Shown here: in pieces, positions 25,920-34,247 of the stretch | How the letters are laid out: each line of letters starts with the position of its first letter | Numbering within the stretch: the first letter of the stretch is position 1 | Origin: QIJE01 sp048541835 | GTDB lineage: Bacteria; SZUA-79; Acidulodesulfobacterales; Acidulodesulfobacteraceae | Reading direction: 5' to 3' | Assembly (NCBI RefSeq): GCF_048541835.1 | Contig: NZ_JBLEOY010000001.1 | Location: 1-64,000, forward strand | Length of the DNA: 64,000 bases | The notes under the pieces: model-generated | What the model was told of the DNA's origin: nothing | The model's database searches: none | The model's input: only the letters and a program-made list of their open reading frames with translations | Program-made: the position numbers and the translations under genes

Positions 25920-26845
25920 TAATTCTTATTACGGGCGGGGCGGGTTTTATAGGTTCTAATTTATGCGAAAGATTATTGAATTTGGGACATGAAGTTTTAT
26001 GCATGGATAACTTCTATACTGGTTCCAAGGCAAATATAGAGAGATTTCTTGGTAATGCAAAATTTGAGGTTATAAGGCATGATATCAGCGAGCCTTTCAA
26101 TATAGAAGCAGACTTCATAATAAATTTAGCTTGTCCGGCATCTGTCCCGCATTATCAGAAAGATCCGCTTAAAACGATGAAGGATAACGTTTACGGTATA
26201 TTTAACGTAATGGAAAACGTAAGGCGGCTTAATATTCCGGTTCTGCATACTTCGACGTCTGAGGTTTATGGTTCGCCGTCCGTCCATCCCCAGCCGGAAA
26301 CATATAACGGCAACGTTAATCCCACGTCTGTCAGGTCATGCTACGACGAGGGAAAGAGAGCGGCGGAGACTATTATATTCGACTATCATAGGCAGTATGG
26401 GGCAGACACAAGGGTTGTCAGGGTCTTTAACACTTACGGTCCTAACATGCTTGAAAACGATGGCAGGGTGGTTTCTAATTTTATAGTGCAGGCATTAAAA
26501 GGCGAGGATGTAACCGTTTACGGGGACGGAAAGCAGACGCGGTCTTTTTGCTACATATCGGATTTGATAGACGGAATCATTCTTTTTATTGATAACAAAA
26601 GCGATTTTACCGGTCCGGTTAATCTTGGAAACAATTATGAATTTACTATAATAGATTTTGCAAAATTGGTTATATCGCTTGTCGGTTCAAAATCTAAAAT
26701 TAAATCGGTAGAGTTGCCGAAGGATGATCCAATCAGAAGAAATCCCGATTTGACGCTTGCAAAAAACATATTAGGCTATAATCCCAAAATAAACATAGAA
26801 GAAGGACTTAAAAAAACTATAGAATATTTTGAAAGAGTGATATGA
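25916..26845 (+). CDS. uxs: UDP-glucuronate decarboxylase (UDP-xylose synthase) type SDR
   Basis: This is a 309-residue extended SDR. TGGAGFIGSNLCERLL binds NAD. CYDEGKRAAETIIFDYHRQ and RVFNTYGPNML identify the UDP-glucuronate decarboxylase/dTDP-glucose dehydratase-like group. The signature that usually reads ACPASPVHYQ is here ACPASVPHYQ, so two residues are exchanged. It supplies UDP-xylose for envelope polysaccharide. Its start overlaps the cobJ stop and its stop overlaps the next small gene, both as ATGA. Confidence 0.88.
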   Translation: MIILITGGAGFIGSNLCERLLNLGHEVLCMDNFYTGSKANIERFLGNAKFEVIRHDISEPFNIEADFIINLACPASVPHYQKDPLKTMKDNVYGIFNVMENVRRLNIPVLHTSTSEVYGSPSVHPQPETYNGNVNPTSVRSCYDEGKRAAETIIFDYHRQYGADTRVVRVFNTYGPNMLENDGRVVSNFIVQALKGEDVTVYGDGKQTRSFCYISDLIDGIILFIDNKSDFTGPVNLGNNYEFTIIDFAKLVISLVGSKSKIKSVELPKDDPIRRNPDLTLAKNILGYNPKINIEEGLKKTIEYFERVI

Positions 26846-27054
26846 CGATTCTTATAATTGAATCCGTTATATATATTTTTGTCGGGATAATTATAAGTTT
26901 TCTTTTGCGCGATAAAGAGTTTAAAAAAATCAAGAGATTAATCTTGCTCTCTTATTTAATTATAGGCATAGCCGTCTATTCTATCTTATATTTTATACTA
27001 CTTTCGGCAGCGGTATTACTATCCGCTGCCGCAGTTTTAAGGTTTTACGATTAG
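26842..27054 (+). CDS. Small two-helix membrane protein
   Basis: A 70-residue protein with two hydrophobic segments (residues ~3-22 and ~33-62) separated by a basic loop RDKEFKKIKR. It starts with an ATGA overlap at the end of uxs, which supports translation. I do not recognise a family. An accessory role in polysaccharide assembly is only a guess from position. Confidence 0.5.
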   Translation: MTILIIESVIYIFVGIIISFLLRDKEFKKIKRLILLSYLIIGIAVYSILYFILLSAAVLLSAAAVLRFYD

Positions 27055-27140
27055 TTAAAACCTCCATTCCCGAAACACCTAACGATAATTTTTTGCATTA
27101 GCTAACAAAAGCTCTGAAATATTGGTATTTATACTTGTTT

Positions 27141-27178
27141 ATTTTATCGTTATGTGTTATATCGCATAACGATAAAAT
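27141..27178. terminator. Large palindrome after the corrin/uxs unit, probable terminator
   Basis: A perfect 14-bp inverted repeat, ATTTTATCGTTATG (27141-27154) and its complement (27165-27178), with a 10-nt loop. It lies 87 bp after the small membrane protein. The stem ends in AAAAT rather than a long T run, so it could be an operator or a weak terminator. The rest of 27055-27449 shows no recognisable gene. Confidence 0.45.
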
Positions 27179-27449
27179 ATATTAAGAATGGTAAATATGA
27201 CAACTATAAACAGATCCTATCTATTCTATATTGTCCTCAAACCCAACAGTCCTCTCTTTCTATTTGAAAAGCGGAGTGTTTTGCAAGCATCCCTGCAATA
27301 ATGATATCCCCTCTCAGAGAAGCAGTGAATTCTTCTCCTGCATAAGCGAAGATGCCAAGAACAGGTTTTTTTCACCCTGCAGGGAAACGTAAAGCAGATA
27401 AAAAGTTATGGGCGTATAAACAACTTCCATTTCCAGTTATTCCCAACAG

Positions 27450-27746
27450 TTGCGACAGATTCGATACGGCAATAATAAAGAGAATGATTTATTGCTGCAA
27501 TTGAACCGCCTGTCTCGTTATGAGTTGGCGGGAATTAAGGTAATAGTTGTTAAGTATGCTGGTCAGGTTATGGGGTTTGCTGTTGATGAAATATTCGGTG
27601 AGGTGCAGACCATACTTAAACCATCGGGCAGAATTTACAAAGATGCGAAATTTTTCAGCGGAGCGACAATACTCGGTGACGGCAGTATTGCTTTTGTGCT
27701 GGATATACCAAAAATGATAAAGCATGCTGAACTTAAAAATATATGA
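27450..27746 (+). pseudogene. C-terminal fragment of CheA (CheW-like P5 domain)
   Basis: An open frame of 98 codons. IVVKYAGQVMGFAVDEIFGE, then ILKPSGRIYKD and SGATILGDGSIAFVLDIPKM match the end of the CheA regulatory domain. Everything N-terminal (kinase, phosphotransfer and dimerisation domains) is absent, and there is no ribosome site. It is a stranded gene end, implying that a chemotaxis operon was once here or was brought in by rearrangement. Confidence 0.75.
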
Positions 27747-27947
27747 TTTTAAGATTATTAGGTGTGGTATTGATTGCAGCCTGCCGTAAGTTTTTTGACC
27801 GGCAAATTAAGACTGTCAAAATTAAAAGACAAACTTTTTCAATCAATCATCGCGCTTGCTTTTTCTGTTTTATATATTTTATATCGCAAAGAAGCCTTTT
27901 ATTCGCCTCATGTATTCTTGACATTTAGAACAAAAAAAGTTACGTTA

Positions 27948-28165
27948 AACACTAACCCTGATATTATACTTCTCGACGAGGTGCTGTCGATAGGTGACGC
28001 TGAGTTTGTAAAGAAAAGCAAGGCAAAACCATAATTTTTTTAAGCCACGATCCGACTTCGATTGTGGAGATGTGTGACGAGGTGGTATACATCGAGGACG
28101 TAAGAGTTCAGGTAATCGGAGAACCGATTACGATTGCGGCGAAATACAACGAGATAGCGAGGTGA
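27948..28165 (+). pseudogene. Remnant of a polysaccharide ABC-exporter ATPase (Wzt/TagH type)
   Basis: NPDIILLDEVLSIGDAEFVK is the Walker B/D-loop region of Wzt-type ATPases. After a frameshift and a loss of ~15 residues near 28025, the next frame reads TIIFLSHDPTSIVEMCDEVVYIED (shown here in two parts: TIIFLSHDPTSI, VEMCDEVVYIED), the H-loop and C-terminal strand. Walker A and the signature motif are missing. It ends 7 bp before the intact rmd gene, so it was probably the upstream neighbour of rmd in an O-antigen operon. Confidence 0.75.
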
Positions 28166-28172
28166 GTTGTGA

Positions 28173-29147
28173 ATGGCAAATAATATTATAATTACCGGTG
28201 CCACAGGTTTTGTCGGCAAGAATATATTTTTAAACAAGTCTATTAAGGATGACATTATAACGACCGACGAACACGGCAAGCCTATGGGAGGATTTAAAGA
28301 TTTTAATTTGGTAGGAACTTCTTCGCGCAACGGCGACGGTTTGTTACACTTAAATGTTTTGGATAAAAAATCTATTAACAAAGCATTGATGCAAACAAAT
28401 CCCGCTTATATAATTCATCTTGCTGCCCAGAGTTTTGTGCCAAATTCCTTCGAAAACCCGAAAGAAACCTATAATATTAATTTCTACGGCACATTTAATC
28501 TTTTAGAATGCCTGAAGGGAGCAGGTTTTAAAGGCAGACTTCTTTTTGTAAGCTCTTCCGATGTTTACGGCAGCTTTAAGCCGTTTGATCTTTCGTTAAA
28601 AGAAACAACCCCCTTAAGCCCAAAAAGTCCATATGCCGTCAGCAAAGGAGCGGCCGAGCTTTTATGCCTTCAATATGCGAATGCATTCGATATCGATGTA
28701 GTGATAGCCAGATCTTTTAACCATATCGGCTTGTATCAGGACGACCGTTTCGTCGTTCCGAACTTTGCAAAACAGATTGCCTTGATTGCTCTCGGAAAAA
28801 AAGAGCCTAACATAAAAGTTGGCAACACTCAATCCTCTCGCGATTTTTTAGATGTCAGAGATGTTATAATGGCATATTACCTTTTGCTTTTAAGTGGACA
28901 CAAAAAAGAGATATACAATGTCTGTTCGGGGATTCCGGTAAAAATATCCTATATTTTAGATAAATTGATATCGTTTTCCGGTAAAAAAATAGTTATAAAA
29001 ACCGATCCGGAAAGATTAAGGAGCTACGATATACAGGAGGTATACGGAGATAACTCCAAGCTAAAATCACATATCGGATTTTCTCAGGTCTATGATATAG
29101 AAAAGACGCTTTTAGAGTTATATAATTATTATTTAAAAAATTTTTAA
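28173..29147 (+). CDS. rmd: GDP-6-deoxy-4-keto-D-mannose reductase-type SDR
   Basis: This is a 324-residue extended SDR with ITGATGFVGKNIF for NAD(P) binding, SSSDVYG and YAVSKGAAELL (YxxxK catalytic pair), RSFNHIGLYQDDRFVVPNFA, and SSRDFLDVRDV, all typical of the RMD group that makes GDP-D-rhamnose from the product of Gmd. The gmd gene is the next intact gene (172 bp downstream), which supports the assignment. A GDP-fucose or other 4-keto reductase role cannot be excluded. Confidence 0.82.
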   Translation: MANNIIITGATGFVGKNIFLNKSIKDDIITTDEHGKPMGGFKDFNLVGTSSRNGDGLLHLNVLDKKSINKALMQTNPAYIIHLAAQSFVPNSFENPKETYNINFYGTFNLLECLKGAGFKGRLLFVSSSDVYGSFKPFDLSLKETTPLSPKSPYAVSKGAAELLCLQYANAFDIDVVIARSFNHIGLYQDDRFVVPNFAKQIALIALGKKEPNIKVGNTQSSRDFLDVRDVIMAYYLLLLSGHKKEIYNVCSGIPVKISYILDKLISFSGKKIVIKTDPERLRSYDIQEVYGDNSKLKSHIGFSQVYDIEKTLLELYNYYLKNF

Positions 29148-29318
29148 AGGCAGGATGTGCAGGGTCATAAAATTAAGAAGTAAAATTTGAGTTAATTATA
29201 GTTGATATAATTAACTCAAACATATTTTTGCGATAAATGGGGTGCAATAAAGTGAGTTTACAATCAAACAATTATTATGATATAAATGCAAATATTAATA
29301 TTTCAGGAGAACGACAAA

Positions 29319-30284
29319 ATGAAGACTGCTTTAATCACGGGAATAACCGGTCAGGATGGCGCGTATATCGCCGAGTATTTATTGAATAAGGGTTACAACG
29401 TACTGGGGCTTATAAGGAGGCTTTCCGCTCGAAATATCGAAAGGCTGAATTACCTGAAAATAGCCGGAGATGTTAAGCTGATTGACGGCGACATTACGGA
29501 TTTAAGCTCCATTATAAGGGTATTGAAGAAGGATAAACCTGATGAGGTTTACAACCTTGCCGCTCAATCGTTCGTAGGCACTTCGTGGCAACAACCTATT
29601 TTAACATCTGATGTCACGGCTATAGGCGCTTTGAATGTATTAGAGTCGATAAGGCTTACCGACCCTTCAATCAAGTTCTATCAGGCTTCAACATCGGAGA
29701 TGTTCGGCAAGATAAAAGAAATGGTTCAGTGCGAGAACACCCCGTTTCATCCCAGAAGCCCTTACGGAGTATCCAAGCTCTATGCCCACTGGATGACGGT
29801 AAACTATAGAGAATCATTTAACATGTTTGCATGCTCCGGTATTCTTTTTAACCATGAGTCCCCAATAAGAGGACTTGAATTTGTAACCAGAAAGGTTACA
29901 AATTCCGCCGTAAGGATAAAACTGGGGCTTCAAGATAAACTATATCTCGGCAATATTGATGCAAAAAGAGACTGGGGGCATGCCAAAGACTATGTAAAAG
30001 CCATGTACCTGATGCTTCAGCACGATAAGCCTGAAGACTTTGTAATAGCCACGGGAAGAACCTCATCTGTAAGAGACATGTGCAAGATAGCATTTGATTA
30101 TCTCGGATTAAATTATGAGGATTATGTGAAAATAGACAAAAATTTATTCAGACCGGCGGAAGTGGAAATACTCATCGGTAAACCCGTCAAGGCTGAAAAA
30201 TATCTTGGATGGAAGGCAGAGATCACCCTTGAAGATATGATAAAAGAGATGGTGGATGCCGACATGAAAAGGGTTAAAGGGTAA
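29319..30284 (+). CDS. gmd: GDP-mannose 4,6-dehydratase
   Basis: About 321 residues. MKTALITGITGQDGAYIAEY is the diagnostic N-terminus. It also has NLAAQSFVGTSWQQP, YQASTSEMFGK, YGVSKLYAHWMTVNYRES and LFNHESPIRG. It converts GDP-mannose to GDP-4-keto-6-deoxymannose. I chose the ATG at 29319 because AGGAGA lies 8 nt upstream and it matches the family start; an ATG at 29286 would add 11 unlikely residues. The 172-bp gap after rmd contains no gene. Confidence 0.94.
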   Translation: MKTALITGITGQDGAYIAEYLLNKGYNVLGLIRRLSARNIERLNYLKIAGDVKLIDGDITDLSSIIRVLKKDKPDEVYNLAAQSFVGTSWQQPILTSDVTAIGALNVLESIRLTDPSIKFYQASTSEMFGKIKEMVQCENTPFHPRSPYGVSKLYAHWMTVNYRESFNMFACSGILFNHESPIRGLEFVTRKVTNSAVRIKLGLQDKLYLGNIDAKRDWGHAKDYVKAMYLMLQHDKPEDFVIATGRTSSVRDMCKIAFDYLGLNYEDYVKIDKNLFRPAEVEILIGKPVKAEKYLGWKAEITLEDMIKEMVDADMKRVKG

Positions 30285-30292
30285 AAACTATT

Positions 30293-30406
30293 ATGGTAGA
30301 AATTGACAACTCGCATTTCAGCGTTGAAGAAATTATGAAAAAGATAAAAGAAGAGATAGCAAAAAAAACGCTGATATATCTTTATCTTGCCAAAAAAAGT
30401 CTTTAA
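30293..30406 (+). pseudogene. Truncated N-terminus of a polysaccharide-locus protein
   Basis: A 37-codon ORF starts 8 bp after gmd with MVEIDNSHFSVEEIMKKIKE. N-termini of the form EEIMxKIKEEI are common in methyltransferases and glycosyltransferases of O-antigen loci. The ORF ends in TAA soon after, and the following ~240 bp (30407-30645) contain only short AT-rich frames. It is probably the stub of a lost gene. Confidence 0.4.
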
Positions 30407-30645
30407 CAGCAGTTTATAAAGAAAATCCAGATTGTAGACAGAATAGCAAAAATTACTTAGAAAAAATAAAATTATACAGTCTTGCCTATAGAAGCGAACA
30501 TATTAAAAGCAATAAAAATAAAAATTATTTTATTGGCATTGCTTATAAAATACCAGTTATATCGAAACTGTTAAAAAATATATGTCGATCGGGTAAAATA
30601 ACAAATACTAAAAAGAGACACATATGAAAGTAGGGAATAGATGTA

Positions 30646-31143
30646 GAGCAGTTTGCTCGTGACACAAAAGAAGGTAAGAGTATAGGTGGTTCTGATGGAG
30701 CATAGGCTCTTTAATCAAACAGCTTACAAAAGCTACGCTAGCAGTAGAGATGGATTCGCATCTTACCCAAGATTTATAAAAGAATTGTAAAAATGGATAT
30801 GTCACTAAAACAATAAAGAGTAAGCAAAGAACTATGACATGTGAATTAGAAGATAAGATACTCTCACTTTGTGCACTATGCAATAGTTACTAGATATCAC
30901 AAGTGATATAATATATATGGTGTAGGCTTTTCTAAGGGTGCTATAAGTGCTGTAACAGATAAGATTATACCTTTTTGCTTCAAGAGTGGAGAACAAGACC
31001 TCTTGAGGAGGCATATTCCTTTATATTTTTGGATGCTATATATTATAAAGTAAAAGAGGATGGCAGATATATATCTAAAACTTTTTATATAGTACTTGGC
31101 GTTAAAGTAGATGGTAAAAAAGAGGTGCTTGGTTTGATAGTAG
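30646..31143 (+). mobile_element. Degraded IS256-family transposase remnant
   Basis: Fragments in successive frames match the IS256/Mutator transposase order: EGKSIGGSDG, LIKQLTKATLAVEMDSHL, KTIKSKQRTM followed by CELEDKI and LSLCALCNSY, YGVGFSKGAISAVTDKIIP, then FIFLDAIYYKVKEDGRYIS and KTFYIVLGVKVDGKKEVLG. Internal stops and frameshifts break it at least four times, and the C-terminal half, with the rest of the DDE catalytic site, is missing. No terminal inverted repeats are recognisable. It ends at an abrupt junction at ~31144. Confidence 0.8.
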
Positions 31144-31144
31144 T

Positions 31145-31180
31145 GGAATCTTGTTTAACCATGAGCCTCCTCTTCGTGGG
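31145..31180 (+). pseudogene. Short gmd-like fragment at a rearrangement junction
   Basis: The plus strand encodes GILFNHEPPLRG, which corresponds to GILFNHESPIRG of the intact gmd at ~29849-29880 but differs at the nucleotide level. It therefore comes from another gmd copy. It is joined in frame to GSVVPIFI, which belongs to a pseB-like gene. Confidence 0.55.
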
Positions 31181-31379
31181 TCGGTTGTGCCTATTTTTAT
31201 TGAATCCATTTTTAATATAAATGTTTCTCCGCCCTTTGAAATCTCTAGAGACTTTAAAATTAAATTAAAGGTTTCTTCTTTTTTCATAACAAATCTGGTC
31301 ATGTAGGTATTGGTTACCGTCAAATTAAGTCCTTCTTTCAATTGATTAATAAAAATAGGCACAACCGACCCACGAAGAG
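31170..31379. repeat. 32-bp perfect inverted repeat around a pseB fragment
   Basis: 31170-31201 (CTCTTCGTGGGTCGGTTGTG and onward) is the exact reverse complement of 31348-31379. The arms are 146 bp apart. Both arms encode RGSVVPIFI, in opposite orientations, so the repeat is a fold-back duplication of one gene segment rather than a transposon end. Confidence 0.9.
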
Positions 31380-31658
31380 CCCAAAACATTCCCTGATCTT
31401 GAATTGCAAAATACAGTCCCTCCAAAATTTTGTAAATTATTAGAGGCGGCAATTAGCTTTTCCCCCATTATTTTGGAAGCACCCATTGCGTTGGTAGGGT
31501 TTACCGCCTTATCCGAACTCATAATAGAATCTTTTCCACCTTGGACTCAATTGAAACTTCAATAATATTCTGAAGCCATATCAGATTCATTTGAACAATA
31601 TCGAATGGATTATACTCGTATAGTATTACGTGTTTAAGCACAACCCCATGGAAAACAA
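31203..31658 (-). pseudogene. Remnant of a PseB/FlaA1-type UDP-sugar 4,6-dehydratase
   Basis: On the minus strand, in broken frames, are VFHGVVLKHVILYEYNPFD, NIIEVSIESKVEKIL, SSDKAVNPTNAMGASKIMGE, RGSVVPIFINQLKEGLNL and TRFVMKKEETFNLILKS. This is the order found in PseB/CapD-type dehydratases (catalytic core to C-terminal region). Frameshifts occur near 31440 and 31520, and the N-terminal Rossmann motif is absent. The fragment ends at the inverted-repeat junction. 31659-31941 holds nothing I recognise. Confidence 0.75.
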
Positions 31659-31941
31659 AATTGCAATAATTTATTTTTTGTCTCTTATATTGCATATAAA
31701 ACAATGTACATTATCATATTTTTTATATCTTTCCGCTAAAAAAAAATAACTCAGTTTCATTGTTATCTGTGGCTATTATCCTTCCTGGATTTAATTATAT
31801 TAAATGCTCAATTAATTCATTGCAGATTGTTCCTGCTGCTCCGCTTATAAAAATATTTCACTTTTTTCCCCTACGATTTTATTTGTTAGTATCAATTTTG
31901 TATCATTATTCATATTTTTTTGATATTCATGGGGCAGAACC

Positions 31942-32751
31942 TTAAAACATAAGCGAATAACTTAGCATTACTCCTTGGGCCGGACTTGCATTTGTGAAAC
32001 CCTTCAGATAAGTAATGCCTACGGTATTATTTTTTACCATCGTATAAATCACCGACAAACTTCCGGTTACGGTATCGTGTGTTCCTGATATAATTGCCTG
32101 CGACCACGAACCCGAGACGGCAACCGATAAATCTTTGGAGATTAACTTACCTATACCGGCATAGGCGGACAACGGGTTAGTAAGACCCGTAACCCCTGAA
32201 GGTTTACCTAAAACCGTGTAACCTCCGTTTATAAAATAAAAATATGATCCTACTATCTGCGTTATACCTATCTGTAAACCGTAATTTGTCTTGCCTGTCC
32301 CCAGACCCTTGGATTTACTGGCCGTCGGCAGGTCAACGAAGGCTGTTGCTGTTAACGTGGGGAAAGAGGGATTCGTCGCCTGATTCGTGACGTTGTAATT
32401 TCCCGTTAATACAATATCCCCCAAACCTCTTTCGGTGGTCGAGGTTGACGCACCGGCTTTTTTAACCGGTATATTGTTGACCAACACGATAGATGACTGT
32501 TTATGAACCTGCATGTACGGTATAGTGGCTTGAAAATTGAAACTTCTATTCGGATAATAGCTTATGTTAAGCGGAATGTAAATTAAGGATGTGGAATAAT
32601 TCGTGCCGTATTTACCCCAAGTTTCATTATAACTTGTTCCTATCTGCAATTTTGAGGCGCCAAACGATTTAGGCATATTAATATTTATAGAAATCATTAA
32701 AAAAGTAAGAATAAAAAAAGTAGCGTAAAATAGCTTTGTTTTGATCGTCAT
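31942..32751 (-). CDS. Outer-membrane beta-barrel protein
   Basis: This is a 269-residue protein with a signal peptide (MTIKTKLFYATFFILTFLMI, cleavage probably after FGA near residue 32). Alternating strands with repeated transporter-like segments follow (LNISYYPNRSFNFQATIPYM, GLGDIVLTGNYNV) and the last residues are VMLSYSLMF with the terminal Phe. It resembles the broad family of predicted transporters/barrels related to aromatic-degradation outer-membrane proteins. Its substrate is unknown. It lies downstream of the repeat protein on the same strand, separated by a terminator. Confidence 0.72.
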   Translation of the reverse strand: MTIKTKLFYATFFILTFLMISININMPKSFGASKLQIGTSYNETWGKYGTNYSTSLIYIPLNISYYPNRSFNFQATIPYMQVHKQSSIVLVNNIPVKKAGASTSTTERGLGDIVLTGNYNVTNQATNPSFPTLTATAFVDLPTASKSKGLGTGKTNYGLQIGITQIVGSYFYFINGGYTVLGKPSGVTGLTNPLSAYAGIGKLISKDLSVAVSGSWSQAIISGTHDTVTGSLSVIYTMVKNNTVGITYLKGFTNASPAQGVMLSYSLMF

Positions 32752-32779
32752 TAAATGTCCCCCCCCTCATTCATTTTTA

Positions 32780-32830
32780 TAAAAAAATGTAAGCTAAATA
32801 GTAGTTATATCCTTACATTCAGCTTACATT
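32780..32830 (-). terminator. Rho-independent terminator of the repeat-protein gene
   Basis: A 14-bp stem with one mismatch (32786-32799 with 32817-32830, core TGTAAGCT/AGCTTACA). Read on the minus strand it is followed by TTTTTTT (32780-32786). It ends transcription from the repeat-protein gene before the outer-membrane protein gene. Confidence 0.7.
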
Positions 32831-32878
32831 TATATAAAATATTTAACCGATTATTTACCGGTCATCTGTTATTGGATG

Positions 32879-33733
32879 TTATNNNNNNNNNNNNNNNNNN
32901 NNNNNNNNNNNNNNNNNNNNNNNNNNNNNNNNNNNNNNNNNNNNNNNNNNNNNNNNNNNNNNNNNNNNNNNNNNNNNNNNNNTAACCTGATTTATCTGTC
33001 TCTGAGTCGTATTAACCTGATTTATCTGTCTCTGAGTCGTATTAACCTGATTTATCTGTCTCTGAGTCGTATTAACCTGATTTATCTGTCTCTGAGTCGT
33101 ATTAACCTGATTTATCTGTCTCTGAGTCGTATTAACCTGCCCCATTCGGCTTTGCATGGAATGAGTCATATAGGTACCGGCCATATGATTTTCTAATCTT
33201 AAATTACTATTCCCGTTAACAGTATCAACTGTAAGGGAGAGAGTATGGTCGACGGTTACTCCGGTCTCGGCTTTATATACCTCGTTTACTACTTTTAGCT
33301 TGACCGCACTACTCATTTCTTTAATCATATTTTTAACCTTCGTTTCGTTACCGTTAAGCCGATAAATCGCATTGTCGTTTTTTAAATATTCTTTAATGAA
33401 ATTCTTTATTTTTGTTTTATTAACAGCGTTATCTTTAATCATCTTAATAAAAACGGCATCTCCTAATTTAATATTTTTTTTCATATATGATTTAAATTGC
33501 ATTGGATTCATATTGAACTTTTTCGCAACTTTCATGGCAGCCTCTTTGTTACTGCCTACTTTATTAAGTATTTTTATATATAGCTTTAACTTCATTAATT
33601 TTAATTTTGCATTGTGTTTAATCATCATTTTATGTGTGACTTTAGTCGGTGTTCCGTAAGATGTCCCAACAAAAACAATTCCTGAAACGATAAGACCCAT
33701 AAAAAGAATTTGTAAAAATTTTACTGTTTTCAT
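32879..33733 (-). CDS. Exported protein with perfect 10-residue tandem repeats (interrupted by assembly gap)
   Basis: The ATG at 33733 (MKTVKFLQILFMGL) has AAGGAG 8 nt upstream and begins a signal peptide ending near TSYG. Residues ~25-130 are Lys/Asn/Met-rich helices (MIKHNAKLKLMKLKLYIKIL). After NHMAGTYMTHSMQSRMG the protein consists of the repeat NTTQRQINQV, five identical visible copies, and runs into the 100-N gap. Beyond the gap all three frames stop within ~21 bp, so the true end lies close to 32865-32881, but its frame is unknown. It could be a surface fibre or adhesin-like protein. No family is recognised. Confidence 0.65.
   Translation of the reverse strand: MKTVKFLQILFMGLIVSGIVFVGTSYGTPTKVTHKMMIKHNAKLKLMKLKLYIKILNKVGSNKEAAMKVAKKFNMNPMQFKSYMKKNIKLGDAVFIKMIKDNAVNKTKIKNFIKEYLKNDNAIYRLNGNETKVKNMIKEMSSAVKLKVVNEVYKAETGVTVDHTLSLTVDTVNGNSNLRLENHMAGTYMTHSMQSRMGQVNTTQRQINQVNTTQRQINQVNTTQRQINQVNTTQRQINQVNTTQRQINQVXXXXXXXXXXXXXXXXXXXXXXXXXXXXXXXXXX
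32883..32982. other. Assembly gap (100 N)
   Basis: Exactly 100 Ns, a standard scaffold filler of arbitrary length. It falls inside the tandem-repeat array, so the number of repeats is unknown and was probably the cause of the gap. Confidence 0.99.
32983..33132 (-). repeat. Five identical 30-bp tandem repeats
   Basis: Copies start at 32983, 33013, 33043, 33073 and 33103 with no base difference, and a partial copy starts at 33133. The unit on the plus strand begins TAACCTGATTTATCTGTCTC. It encodes NTTQRQINQV on the minus strand. Complete identity, including third codon positions, indicates recent expansion or ongoing slippage. Confidence 0.95.
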
Positions 33734-33807
33734 AATTGACTCCTTTAACATTAATTTATTAATTTAATCAAATTCTAATTTTCAAAAAGGGAAAATTATT
33801 TGTTTAT

Positions 33808-33835
33808 ATAATATCATGATATTCATTAATGTCAA
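33808..33835 (-). promoter_or_regulatory. Promoter with embedded palindrome for the repeat-protein gene
   Basis: On the minus strand TTGACA (33830-33835), a 16-bp spacer and TATTAT (33808-33813). The spacer contains the 14-bp perfect palindrome AATATCATGATATT (33810-33823), a possible operator. It is ~75 bp before the chosen ATG. Between it and the tRNA-Asn promoter (33836-34191) I see only short frames, one of them a ~60-codon unassigned reading frame ending KHKRY. Confidence 0.55.
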
Positions 33836-34191
33836 CATTCGCATAAACCTTATTTGCCAAAATAATAATATCACCCCTGCAATCATTTTATATCGCTGTA
33901 TAAAAGCATTCGGATTTCGGTCCGACGCCGTTTTACTGAAACTTCCGAATACCGCAATGTAGAATTAAGCGGCGGGGTCATAGGGAAAATAGATCGGCAC
34001 AGATTGGTCAAGGGGCTGAGGCTAAAAAAACATAAGCGATATTAAAATCGTCAACAGCTTTTTGTAATAGCAATTCCTTAATACCAACGTTAATGCAAGG
34101 CTTGAACCGTAAATCTTGGTGATTATCAGAGAGTATTGCTTCGGGTTTTTGTCCGGCATTAACAATAAGCTTAACGCAAGATTAAAAAACA

Positions 34192-34220
34192 TTGACATTC
34201 AGTCTAATTTTAATTATACT
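34192..34220 (+). promoter_or_regulatory. Promoter of tRNA-Asn
   Basis: TTGACA (34192-34197), a 17-bp spacer and TATACT (34215-34220), 27 bp before the tRNA. Nearly consensus sigma70 type. Confidence 0.72.
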
Positions 34221-34247
34221 GTTTGTCGTTTTAACTTATACCTCTAT

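Noticed and set aside
27743..28034. ORFs between the cheA fragment and the ATPase remnant as real genes
   Set aside because: They overlap in two frames, lack ribosome sites, and the end of one is clearly a broken Wzt-type ATPase.
31170..31379. Miniature inverted-repeat transposable element
   Set aside because: Both arms encode the same pseB peptide in opposite orientation and there is no target-site duplication, so a fold-back rearrangement explains it better.
32983..33132. CRISPR array
   Set aside because: The 30-bp units are directly contiguous with no spacers and keep an open reading frame, so this is a coding tandem repeat.
32755..33196. Plus-strand ORFs through the tandem repeats (NLIYLSLSRI units)
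   Set aside because: They are shadow frames of the 30-bp repeat and cross the N gap; the minus-strand gene has a ribosome site, a signal peptide and a promoter.
33900..34050. Reading frame ending VELSGGVIGKIDRHRLVKGL and KHKRY
   Set aside because: It has no start codon or ribosome site in frame and matches no family I know; it may be a remnant but I cannot support it.
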